Assembly (NCBI GenBank): GCA_002423285.1
Contig: DIVF01000030.1
Location: 1-64,000 of the forward strand
Origin: Micavibrio sp. UBA6139
GTDB taxonomy: Bacteria > Pseudomonadota > Alphaproteobacteria > Micavibrionales > Micavibrionaceae
Length of the DNA: 64,000 nucleotides
Reading direction: 5' to 3'
Made by a program: the position numbers and the translations under genes
Notes under the pieces: generated by a model
What the model was told of the DNA's origin: nothing
The model's database searches: none
The model's input: only the letters and a program-made list of their open reading frames with translations
Part shown: piece after piece, positions 45,867 to 53,098 of the stretch
How the letters are laid out: the number at the start of each line of letters is the position of its first letter
Numbering within the stretch: the first letter of the stretch is position 1

Positions 45867-46208
45867 TTAAGGGTGCGCGGGGGCTGGTGAAGCGTTGCTG
45901 CAACCGCTGAAACGGACCATCTTTTTGCCGTTAACCTGTTCAATGGCGGCAACGGTGCATTCCGCGGTTTCTGGCAAAGCCAGTTTACGGACATTATCGC
46001 CCTCTTTCTTGATTTCAGGATGCAGGCTTTCGAGTGTCCCAACACCCATGGCGCGGATGCCGACATCGCTGGATGATGTCATCGCACGGGCGGATTGTTC
46101 GAGGTTACAGGCCTTGTCGCACAGTGTGGCACAACCCGTAACAGAACCCGCAACAGCAACAGCGGCAAAGGCCTTTACCAGTGATTTTTTCATTGTTTCG
46201 TATGTCAT
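45867..46208 (-). CDS. Small lipoprotein with LHPE / C-x18-C module
   Basis: A 113-residue protein with a lipobox (SVTGC, Cys26) after a basic start and hydrophobic stretch, so it is a likely lipoprotein. The mature part has Cys at 30, 34, 84 and 103. It shares LHPE (62-65) and the pair Cys84-Cys103 with the N-rich protein at 46626, and the C-x18-C spacing with the 87-residue protein at 46233. GAGGAA precedes the ATG. It is 24 nt downstream of the 87-residue gene and probably shares its promoter. No known family. Confidence 0.7.
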   Translation of the reverse strand: MTYETMKKSLVKAFAAVAVAGSVTGCATLCDKACNLEQSARAMTSSSDVGIRAMGVGTLESLHPEIKKEGDNVRKLALPETAECTVAAIEQVNGKKMVRFSGCSNASPAPAHP

Positions 46209-46232
46209 GGTATTTCCTCTTACGCGTTGTCG

Positions 46233-46496
46233 TTATTGAACAGATGGGGCGGCAACTTTTGTACCGTTACAGGTCAGTTTTGGGTCTGATAACAAAATGG
46301 CTGAAATTTTTCCGGCCTCTGCAGCGCAGGGTTTTGCCAGATTGACGGCAACGATTGCGGCGGCTTCGGTCATGGCATCAACACCAGCAGGTTTCGTGTC
46401 ATTTGCCCCCGGACCAGAGAATGCAAAATAGAAAGCGGCAGCCAAAGCACCTGCAGAAACCAATCCTATGGCCGTCTTTTTTGCGCTGATAATCAT
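46233..46496 (-). CDS. Small membrane-anchored protein with KPCAA / C-x18-C module
   Basis: An 87-residue protein with an N-terminal membrane helix or signal (about 8-26). It ends in NLAKPCAAEAGKISAILL (Cys57) and Cys76. The same block, KPCAA(Q/E)A(A/G)KISAI with the second Cys 19 residues on, is found near the end of the N-rich protein encoded just upstream. So this is a shortened paralogue that keeps only the module. AGAGGG precedes the ATG, and a near-consensus promoter lies at 46531-46560. Confidence 0.72.
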   Translation of the reverse strand: MIISAKKTAIGLVSAGALAAAFYFAFSGPGANDTKPAGVDAMTEAAAIVAVNLAKPCAAEAGKISAILLSDPKLTCNGTKVAAPSVQ

Positions 46497-46530
46497 CGCT
46501 TAAAACCCTCTATTTCGTTGAATGTGCAGC

Positions 46531-46560
46531 ACTATAGCTAGATATTATGTTAAATGTCAA
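46531..46560 (-). promoter_or_regulatory. Strong sigma-70 promoter for the two small module genes
   Basis: Minus-strand TTGACA (perfect), 18 nt, TATAGT; the -10 is about 35 nt upstream of the ATG at 46496. It lies directly behind the terminator of the N-rich gene. Confidence 0.75.
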
Positions 46561-46580
46561 GAAAAATGAACCCTGATAGA

Positions 46581-46605
46581 AAAACAGCCCCGTTTCCGGG
46601 GCTGT
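46581..46605 (-). terminator. Intrinsic terminator of the N-rich protein gene
   Basis: Arms ACAGCCCCG and CGGGGCTGT around TTTC, followed on the minus strand by TTTTTC. It starts 20 nt after the stop. Confidence 0.88.
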
Positions 46606-46625
46606 CTTCGAATTCATTTTAGAGC

Positions 46626-47702
46626 TTATTTGCAGCCGCAAGGATCAACTGGCTTCGGTGCGACAACCGCGCGCGGTGCCGGAGCAGCGCGACGTACGAC
46701 TGGACGTGGCTCTTCTTTTGTCTTTACAACGCCTTCAACGCGAACCGGGTTCACGATTTCAACGCGCAGCGGCTGTACTGGAACTGCAACGACTGGCGCT
46801 TGCAAGGACCGTGCGAATGCTTCTGTACCGGCAACATATTCGCCTGTGCATTGCAGACCTGGTTGTGTCAGAACAATCGCGGAAATTTTCGCAGCTTGTG
46901 CAGCACATGGTTTTACCAGGTTTTCAACAACGGTGTTCGCAGCTTGGTCGAATTCTGGGTGCAGGTTACGCAGACCAGCTAAACCAGTTGCAACCATACC
47001 TGTGTCTTGTGCAACCAGACCAGCGTTGATCGCGGTTTTAGCAGCGTCCTGAGACAAGCAGAACTTGCTCTGGGTTGTTTTGCCACCGCCCGCACCAAAG
47101 AATGGAATGCTGACGTTCAAAGCCCAACCTTCACCGCAATTGCCCGCAGGAATGATTGTTGTTGCAGCAACGTTACCCATTGGCTTTTGAGCTTCGTAGT
47201 TGTTGTTCATGCTCATGTTGTTGCCGCCGCTGTTGGATGCGCCGCCTGCCGCGTTTGCAGAGGATTCAGCTTCACCACCGGACGCGTTGGAGTTCGCAGC
47301 GCCGCCCGTTGCGTTGGAATGCGATGTACCGCCTGTTGCGTTACCACCTGTTGCATTGCCGCCTGTCGCGTTACCGCCTTGGCCGATGCCGACACCAACA
47401 CCAACGCCTGTACCACCCTGACCACCTTGGCCGCCATTCGCAACATTCGAGTTGTTGTTGCTGTTGCCGTTATAGTTGCTGTTGGAATTGTTGTTTTTGT
47501 TGTAATTCGAATTGTTGTTATGGTTCGAATTGCTGTTGTTGTTTTTGTTGTAGTTTGAATTGTCGTTATTGTTTGTCACCGTTGTGGACGGTGTTTCCGG
47601 TTGGGATGGGTATTCCGGATAATATGTCGCGAAAGCTGGAGCAGCGAATGCCGTTGTAGCGGCCAGAACCAGTGCGGAAGCAGTTTTTTTCAAGCTATTC
47701 AT
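46626..47702 (-). CDS. Secreted Asn-rich, Gly-rich protein with C-x18-C module
   Basis: A 358-residue protein from the ATG at 47702. A signal peptide (1-25, ending APAFA) is followed by a segment of 47 residues (43-89) that is mostly Asn, Ser and Tyr, with NSNYNKNNNSNSN repeated. A Gly-rich part (90-162) has a VGVGVG run and four NATGG units. A folded C-terminal half (186-300) has Cys188, Cys215, LHPE (247-250), Cys266 in KPCAAQAAKISAI and Cys285. The tail is Pro/Arg/Val-rich and ends DPCGCK. The N-rich part is prion-like in composition and could drive self-assembly outside the cell. No named family. Confidence 0.8.
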   Translation of the reverse strand: MNSLKKTASALVLAATTAFAAPAFATYYPEYPSQPETPSTTVTNNNDNSNYNKNNNSNSNHNNNSNYNKNNNSNSNYNGNSNNNSNVANGGQGGQGGTGVGVGVGIGQGGNATGGNATGGNATGGTSHSNATGGAANSNASGGEAESSANAAGGASNSGGNNMSMNNNYEAQKPMGNVAATTIIPAGNCGEGWALNVSIPFFGAGGGKTTQSKFCLSQDAAKTAINAGLVAQDTGMVATGLAGLRNLHPEFDQAANTVVENLVKPCAAQAAKISAIVLTQPGLQCTGEYVAGTEAFARSLQAPVVAVPVQPLRVEIVNPVRVEGVVKTKEEPRPVVRRAAPAPRAVVAPKPVDPCGCK

Positions 47703-47808
47703 GGTAACAATCACCTTTCAAGGGATATGGGAAACACACCTGTTGCAACCGCATCATCATTCAGTGTTTACGCGGCTAGAACGTTACGACAAATCTGCCG
47801 TGGCCAAG

Positions 47809-47838
47809 GTGATACATTATGGCATATCGCTTTGTCAA
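47809..47838 (-). promoter_or_regulatory. Promoter of the N-rich protein gene
   Basis: Minus-strand TTGACA, 18 nt, TATCAC. Same -35 and spacer length as the promoter at 46531-46560; the -10 is weaker. The leader is about 100 nt. Confidence 0.5.
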
Positions 47839-47954
47839 GAATTTTTATAAAATTAAGTTCTGCTTTATTTTTTTGCAATTTACATGAAAGTTATGGTAAC
47901 AAGGGGCCGGAATTTAGAAACCCTATTGCCCAGCAACAAAGGAAACGGCCCCAA

Positions 47955-49241
47955 ATGCAAGACAATCAGGACAATCTCAACACCGCTGAAACCACATCGG
48001 AAACAGTAGCCACGCCGAAAAAGCCGCGTAAATGGCTCACCGCTGCGTTTAACATCTCTTCCGGTATGGCTGTTTCGCTGGCGGTAAAGTCCTTGGTCGT
48101 CACTTGCGCCGCGACTTTAGCCTCCCCTGCCACTGCAATTTTCATTGGTGCCGCCGCCGCCGGTGTCGCCACCAGCTATCTGCGTCACACACTTGAAAAC
48201 TATCAATTGGGTAAGGCCGGACAAGAACCTGTCAAATTCACCTTTAAAAAGGCCGCGCTGGGCGCTGGCTTTGGTATGGTGGGCGCTGGCGTGATTGAGG
48301 GTCTGGATCATTTCGCCCCTGATCTGATTTCAAACACCATTTCCAGCATCAAAAACTTCTTTGGTTTTGGCCCTGCGGCGTGCATCGAAGCACCAGCTGC
48401 AATTGCCGACATTCAACCAGCAGCAGCCCCGATTGAACATGTGACCCCAGTAGAAACCGCCGCACCAACAGCCCCGCAAGGCGTTGAACTGGCCGAAACT
48501 GTTGTTACCGCACCGGAACCAACATCGCTTGATTGCGTGAAATTGCTGGCTGAAAATCCTGCTGTATCCGACCGCGTTCATGACGCGATTGAACGCACCG
48601 CCGCGACGAACCCCAAAACAGCGGCACAGGGCCTGAAGGACCTTGGGTTCTTCCTGTATAACGGTTTGGACGGCATGCCAAAGGACCCTTGTCTGGCGGT
48701 GAAACTGCTGCGCGAAGCGGCAGAGATGGGCAATGTTCAAGCGCAAGTGGATCTGGCATACATTGAATATCACGGCAATGCGGCCGCTGGTGTGACTGCA
48801 AATCCTGCGGCTGCGCTGGAAAAAATGCAGGACATCAAAACAGGGACCGCGCGTCATTTCGTTGAACAATGGACTGGCACAGACCTGACCGAAGATTCCT
48901 TCGCCAAGGCCACACCGGACGTTACACCCGTTGCCACACCATCTGCACCGCTGGAAACAGTGACCCTTCCGCCAGCACAACCCGTTGCGATGGTCGATGT
49001 CACAAACGCAGCCGCACCGACAACAACAACCACGGCCTTCGCCGCTGCCACAACCACCTCAGGCGCAACCGTTGAAAGCGGCCTGTCTGCTGGTTCGGGC
49101 ATGGATTGCAAGCCGATTATCAATGTCGGTGGTAGCAATGATATTGATTTCGTTTGCAGCCTGCCTGCGAATGACGACACATTCTCCGTCGGGGAACGTG
49201 TTATCATTCAACGTCCGGGCCTGCTGAATCTGGTTCGTTAA
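47955..49241 (+). CDS. Membrane protein with a Sel1-like repeat
   Basis: A 428-residue protein from the ATG at 47955, which has AAAGGAAACGG upstream; the open frame continues 118 codons upstream but only as a mirror of the divergent gene and its promoter. Two hydrophobic stretches (about 36-74 and 95-115) suggest a hairpin in the inner membrane. A Pro/Ala/Thr linker follows, then about 50 residues like a Sel1 repeat pair (GLKDLGFFLYNG ... AVKLLREAAEMGNVQAQVDLAY). Another Ala/Thr-rich linker precedes a C-terminal stretch with two Cys. Sel1 proteins usually hold partner proteins together. It is divergent from the N-rich gene. Confidence 0.72.
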   Translation: MQDNQDNLNTAETTSETVATPKKPRKWLTAAFNISSGMAVSLAVKSLVVTCAATLASPATAIFIGAAAAGVATSYLRHTLENYQLGKAGQEPVKFTFKKAALGAGFGMVGAGVIEGLDHFAPDLISNTISSIKNFFGFGPAACIEAPAAIADIQPAAAPIEHVTPVETAAPTAPQGVELAETVVTAPEPTSLDCVKLLAENPAVSDRVHDAIERTAATNPKTAAQGLKDLGFFLYNGLDGMPKDPCLAVKLLREAAEMGNVQAQVDLAYIEYHGNAAAGVTANPAAALEKMQDIKTGTARHFVEQWTGTDLTEDSFAKATPDVTPVATPSAPLETVTLPPAQPVAMVDVTNAAAPTTTTTAFAAATTTSGATVESGLSAGSGMDCKPIINVGGSNDIDFVCSLPANDDTFSVGERVIIQRPGLLNLVR

Positions 49242-49265
49242 TTTAAAAAAAGACAGGAGAAGGTT

Positions 49266-49439
49266 ATGAGCAAAAAAGAAACACCATCCACAACACCAAA
49301 AGCATCCGCTGATTTCACCTATGCGAAAACAGCAACAAACTGCCCGTCGCAACGCGCCGTAACACGCGAATGCCAAAACCCGCAAACACCGTATAAAATC
49401 AACGATGAAGATTGGAAATACGGGATTGGCCTGAACTAA
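49266..49439 (+). CDS. 57-residue protein of unknown function
   Basis: An ATG at 49266 with a good GGAGAAGG site 4-11 nt before it opens a frame of 57 codons ending TAA at 49439. The product is soluble and polar, Thr/Lys-rich at the start, with Cys26 and Cys36 and an aromatic, charged end (EDWKYGIGLN). It starts 24 nt after the Sel1-like gene, so the two are probably transcribed together. The strong Shine-Dalgarno site and the spacing are the main support; no homologue is known to me. Confidence 0.68.
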   Translation: MSKKETPSTTPKASADFTYAKTATNCPSQRAVTRECQNPQTPYKINDEDWKYGIGLN

Positions 49440-49458
49440 TTTCGCAATGCCATCCTCC

Positions 49459-49544
49459 TGTCATCCCCGCGAAGGCGGGGATCCAGGGCTTATGACCGCG
49501 TTGGGTGCTTTCCCCCTGGATCCCCGGTCAAGCCGGGGATGACA
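49459..49544. repeat. REP-like composite palindrome, copy 2
   Basis: Same ends as the copy at 36275-36362 (TGTCATCCCCGCG and CGGGGATGACA, with GGGGATCCAGGG and CCCTGGATCCCC just inside) and a different middle. It lies between the 57-residue gene and miaB and could also stop transcription from the left. Confidence 0.8.
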
Positions 49545-49594
49545 ATAGACGTCACTCTTGATCTCAAGCCCATGATTATGGTTTAACCCACCCC

Positions 49595-50923
49595 ATGACC
49601 ACAGCGGAAAAGAAGCTTTATATCAAAACTTGGGGCTGTCAGATGAACGTCTATGACAGCAACCGGATGGCAGACATCCTGCATCCTCTCGGCTATCGCC
49701 AGACGGATGTACCGGATGACGCCGATATGGTCATTTTAAACACCTGCCATATCCGCGAAAAAGCGACTGAAAAAGTCTTCTCCGACCTTGGCCGGATGCG
49801 CGACCACAAGAACGACCGCAAGGCTGCGGGTAAAAAAACCCTGATCGCCGTTGCCGGATGCGTGGCGCAGGCCGAGGGCGATGTCATCCTCGACCGCGCC
49901 CCTTATGTCGATATGGTGTTTGGTCCGCAGACTTATCACGAACTGCCAGAAATGATTATCAAGGCAACCGGTGAGCGCGTTATCAACACAGACTTCCCGG
50001 TTGAATCCAAATTTGATTTGCTGCCCGAAGAACACGCGGCGCATAGCGGTCCTGCGGCCTTTGTTTCCATTCAAGAGGGTTGCGATAAATTCTGCACCTT
50101 CTGCGTTGTGCCCTACACACGCGGTGCTGAATATTCACGTCCCCTCGATAAGATCATCGATGAAACCAAACGCCTGCGCGATCGCGGCGTGGTTGAGATT
50201 GTCTTGCTGGGACAGAACGTCAACGCCTATCATGGTGGCACAGGCGGGGGCTTAGGTGAATTGATTGCGGCGGTTGCCGATGTTGAGGGTGTTGAGCGCA
50301 TTCGCTACATGACATCGCACCCACGCGATATGGATGATGCCTTGATCGAGGCGCATGGTTCTGTTCCGGAATTGATGCCGTTCCTGCATTTGCCGGTGCA
50401 AAGTGGTTCGGATGAAATCTTAAAAACCATGAATCGTAAGCACACCGCCGATCATTACCGCGACATCATTGCGCGTGTACGCAAAGTGCGCCCGGATATT
50501 GCCCTGTCATCTGATTTCATCGTCGGCTTCCCCGGTGAAAGCGAACAGCATTTTGAAGAAACGCTGCAACTGATCCGCGATATCGGCTATACCTCTTCCT
50601 ATTCCTTCAAATACAGTGCCCGCCCCGGAACCCCGGCGGCGAACATGCAAAATCTGGTCCCTGAAAAGGTTAAGGATGAACGGGTACAGCGCATTCAGGC
50701 CCTGCTCTTTGAACAGCACACCGCCTTTAACAAGGCCTGTATCGGCCAGACCATGAATGTCCTGCTGGATGGTCATGGTCGCGCGGAAAGCCAGCTTCAT
50801 GGCCGCACCCCCTATAATCAAGCCATTCATGTGACCACAGACGTTAAGAACTTTGGCACGGTCATGCCCGTGCGGATCACCAACGCATCCGCAACATCAT
50901 TAACAGGGGAAATTCTCAAATAA
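49595..50923 (+). CDS. miaB: tRNA-2-methylthio-N6-isopentenyladenosine synthase MiaB
   Basis: A radical-SAM methylthiotransferase that modifies A37 of tRNAs reading UNN codons. The 442 residues have the N-terminal UPF0004 domain with its three Cys (WGCQMN, NTCHIREKA, AVAGCVAQ) for the auxiliary cluster. The radical-SAM motif CDKFCTFCVVPYTRG follows, then a C-terminal TRAM domain. It is the first gene of a plus-strand run with phoH, ybeY, corC and lnt, a common alphaproteobacterial and wider bacterial order. Confidence 0.96.
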   Translation: MTTAEKKLYIKTWGCQMNVYDSNRMADILHPLGYRQTDVPDDADMVILNTCHIREKATEKVFSDLGRMRDHKNDRKAAGKKTLIAVAGCVAQAEGDVILDRAPYVDMVFGPQTYHELPEMIIKATGERVINTDFPVESKFDLLPEEHAAHSGPAAFVSIQEGCDKFCTFCVVPYTRGAEYSRPLDKIIDETKRLRDRGVVEIVLLGQNVNAYHGGTGGGLGELIAAVADVEGVERIRYMTSHPRDMDDALIEAHGSVPELMPFLHLPVQSGSDEILKTMNRKHTADHYRDIIARVRKVRPDIALSSDFIVGFPGESEQHFEETLQLIRDIGYTSSYSFKYSARPGTPAANMQNLVPEKVKDERVQRIQALLFEQHTAFNKACIGQTMNVLLDGHGRAESQLHGRTPYNQAIHVTTDVKNFGTVMPVRITNASATSLTGEILK

Positions 50924-51011
50924 AGGTTTGCGAATTCCTTCCACACCCCCTATAACCTGTTCCCATAACCAAAACACCAGTAACAACCTTTTGAACAGGG
51001 GTACTCGACTC

Positions 51012-51968
51012 ATGGCACCAAAAAATGGCCGCAACTCATCCGCGGGTAACGAATTCAACGATCAAAGCAAGCCAGCGAACCAGAACGACAAAGGTGCCGC
51101 AGCCCCCGTCAGCAAAATTTCCAAGGCAGAATTGTTGAACGCCGTGAGAAATGCCCTGCCCGCTTTTGGCGCAGACAGCTTCCACATGGGCGAAGAACAC
51201 ATCGTCGCGACAAAGAACCAGAAAAAACTCCTCGACCTGCTGGACACGAAAACCGTTGTTTTCGTAAAAGGCCCATTCGGTACAGGCAAAACATTCTGGA
51301 CATGTCTGGCGGGCCTTCAAGGCTTGGTCGAAAAGAAATACAATAAAATCTCCCTGACCGCGCCAGCCGTTGAAGCAGACGAAGAACTGGGCTTCCTGCC
51401 CGGTGACAAGGACGCGAAAATGGCGCAACACGTTAACCAGATCATCGAAACACTGGAAGACCTCGTCGGCAAGAAAACCGTGCAGGATATGCGCGATACA
51501 GGCCTGATTGAAATTGCACCCCACGCCTATAACCGTGGCCGTACTTACAAAAAGACCTTCTATATTCTGGATGAATCGCAAAACGCGTCCGGCAAGCAAT
51601 TGATGACATCTTTGGGCCGTTTGGGTTTTGGCTCAACCTTCGTTTATATGGGTGACGCCAAACAGAACGACCGCACCAACGGCAAACCAGCTTTCGTTGC
51701 GTTCACAGAACGCTTCAACAAGGCCGCTTATGCAGCATCAATTGGTGAAGTGACAATGGGCCGTGAAGACGTTCGCCGTCACCCGCTGTTGAAACTGATC
51801 GTTGAAAACGGTGATGACCGTCCGCTGGACCAGCACGAAGTTGAAACAGCCTCGGAAACCGCACCCGCAGCAGCAGCACCAGTCGCCGCAGCAGAGACAA
51901 CAGGCAAAACTCGCGAACTGCGCCCTGCAAAGCCTGAAGGCGAAGGCTTCCCAAGCCTGAAACCATAA
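51012..51968 (+). CDS. Divergent PhoH-family ATPase (extra copy)
   Basis: A 318-residue P-loop protein of the PhoH family. Walker A is GPFGTGKT (87-94). The family block APAVEADEELGFLPGDKDAK follows, then NRGRTYKKTFYILDESQNA with Walker B and the R-G-R motif. The start is the ATG at 51012 with AGGGG 10 nt before; the frame is open 28 codons further. It lacks the N-terminal KH-like domain of the canonical copy next door. Instead it has a polar N-terminal tail and an Ala-rich C-terminal tail (SETAPAAAAPVAAAE). The partners and targets of such short PhoH proteins are unknown; the ybeZ-type copy acts with YbeY on ribosomal RNA. Confidence 0.88.
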   Translation: MAPKNGRNSSAGNEFNDQSKPANQNDKGAAAPVSKISKAELLNAVRNALPAFGADSFHMGEEHIVATKNQKKLLDLLDTKTVVFVKGPFGTGKTFWTCLAGLQGLVEKKYNKISLTAPAVEADEELGFLPGDKDAKMAQHVNQIIETLEDLVGKKTVQDMRDTGLIEIAPHAYNRGRTYKKTFYILDESQNASGKQLMTSLGRLGFGSTFVYMGDAKQNDRTNGKPAFVAFTERFNKAAYAASIGEVTMGREDVRRHPLLKLIVENGDDRPLDQHEVETASETAPAAAAPVAAAETTGKTRELRPAKPEGEGFPSLKP

Positions 51969-51993
51969 TTTTCAGCTCTTAATTGTTATTAAC

Positions 51994-52052
51994 CAATCGC
52001 CTCCTATTTTGCTGTATCATACTATGATTACAGAGGAATCAGGAGGCGATTG
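51994..52052 (+). ncRNA. Long 5'-leader hairpin sequestering the phoH Shine-Dalgarno site
   Basis: Read as RNA, 51994-52052 folds into one hairpin: a perfect 12-bp lower stem (CAATCGCCTCCT with AGGAGGCGATTG) and, above a bulged C52040, three A-U pairs and two G-U wobbles. A G-A mismatch comes next, then five pairs, a bulged U52028, four pairs and a 3-nt loop. That makes 26 pairs in 59 nt. The 3' arm contains the consensus Shine-Dalgarno AGGAGG (52041-52046). No U tract follows, so it is not an intrinsic terminator. The structure should keep ribosomes off phoH until it opens. Confidence 0.75.
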
Positions 52053-52090
52053 CCATTTCGACACACACCACTCAGACGACCCACGATAAA

Positions 52091-53098
52091 ATGGTTTTTG
52101 ATGATAACCGTCTTTTGCCTGCCCTGTTCGGCGGGCAAAATTCACATCTGACCATGCTGGAAGAAACACTGGGCATCCAGATTCAAAGCCGTGGCAATGA
52201 ATTGACCCTGGTCGGCGCAAAGGCGGACACGCTGCGCGCGCGCGAAATCCTGACCATTTTATGGGACAAATTGCGCCAAGGGCATGATGTCGACAATCAG
52301 ATTGTTGATGCCGCGCTGCGCTTTTCAATCGCCGATAAGGAAGTGAAGGCCCAGCAACAAAGATCAGGACAAAGTATGACATCAAACCCGACCCAGAACC
52401 CGACTCATCTGAAAGATTTTGCCGAAACCAAGGGCCAGATTATCGTCCGCAAAAAAACCATCGCGGCGCGGTCCCCCATGCAGTCGAACTACATCGAAGC
52501 CATGCAAAAGCGCGAAGCTGTTTTTGGTATTGGCCCTGCCGGTACGGGCAAAACCTATCTGGCGGTGGCGCAAGCGGTGGCCCTGTTTGAACAAGAACGC
52601 ATTGAGCGTATTATTTTGTCACGTCCCGCCGTTGAAGCCGGTGAAAATCTTGGCTTCCTGCCCGGTGATTTGAAAGAAAAAATCGACCCCTATTTACGTC
52701 CGCTTTATGACGCCCTGTACGACACAATGGGCGCGGAAAAGGCTGAAAAACGCATTCTGGCGAAGGATATTGAGATTGCGCCGCTGGCCTTTATGCGTGG
52801 CCGTACCCTCACCAATGCTTTCGTTATTCTGGACGAGGCGCAAAACACAACATCCATGCAAATGAAGATGTTCCTGACACGTCTGGGTGAAGGCTCCCGC
52901 ATGGTCATCACCGGCGATCCGACACAGGTCGATCTGCCAAAGGGTGAAACATCGGGGCTTCTCGATGCCGTTGATATTTTGCGCGATGTACCGGAAGTCG
53001 GCGTTATTCGCTTCGGTACGAAGGATGTTGTGCGTTCTGCGCTGGTCGCCAAAATCGTTGGTGCCTATGACAGAAGCGATGCCGAAAAGAAATCATGA
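52091..53098 (+). CDS. phoH: PhoH/YbeZ-family ATPase
   Basis: The canonical YbeZ-type PhoH: 335 residues from the ATG at 52091, with an N-terminal KH-like domain (1-65, FGGQNSHLTMLEETLGI) and a P-loop domain. Walker A is GPAGTGKT (148-155). SRPAVEAGENLGFLPGDLKEKIDPY follows, then GRTLTNAFVILDEAQNTT. This ATPase works with YbeY in 16S rRNA maturation and ribosome quality control. No Shine-Dalgarno site precedes this ATG; the consensus AGGAGG lies 44 nt upstream, 8 nt before an in-frame ATT at 52055 that would add 12 residues (ISTHTTQTTHDK). So the true start may be that ATT. It overlaps ybeY by 4 nt. Confidence 0.93.
   Translation: MVFDDNRLLPALFGGQNSHLTMLEETLGIQIQSRGNELTLVGAKADTLRAREILTILWDKLRQGHDVDNQIVDAALRFSIADKEVKAQQQRSGQSMTSNPTQNPTHLKDFAETKGQIIVRKKTIAARSPMQSNYIEAMQKREAVFGIGPAGTGKTYLAVAQAVALFEQERIERIILSRPAVEAGENLGFLPGDLKEKIDPYLRPLYDALYDTMGAEKAEKRILAKDIEIAPLAFMRGRTLTNAFVILDEAQNTTSMQMKMFLTRLGEGSRMVITGDPTQVDLPKGETSGLLDAVDILRDVPEVGVIRFGTKDVVRSALVAKIVGAYDRSDAEKKS

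Noticed and set aside
47413..47576. CRISPR-like or satellite repeat array
   Set aside because: The short repeats keep the reading frame and encode Asn-rich units; there are no fixed-length spacers or palindromic repeats.
47601..47954. N-terminal extension of the Sel1-like protein by 118 codons
   Set aside because: It overlaps the start and promoter of the divergent N-rich gene and lacks protein-like features; the ATG at 47955 has a Shine-Dalgarno site.
50956..50999. Hairpin CCTGTTC/GAACAGG hiding the Shine-Dalgarno site of the short PhoH gene
   Set aside because: Only 7 pairs around a 30-nt loop, likely by chance; far weaker than the hairpin before phoH.
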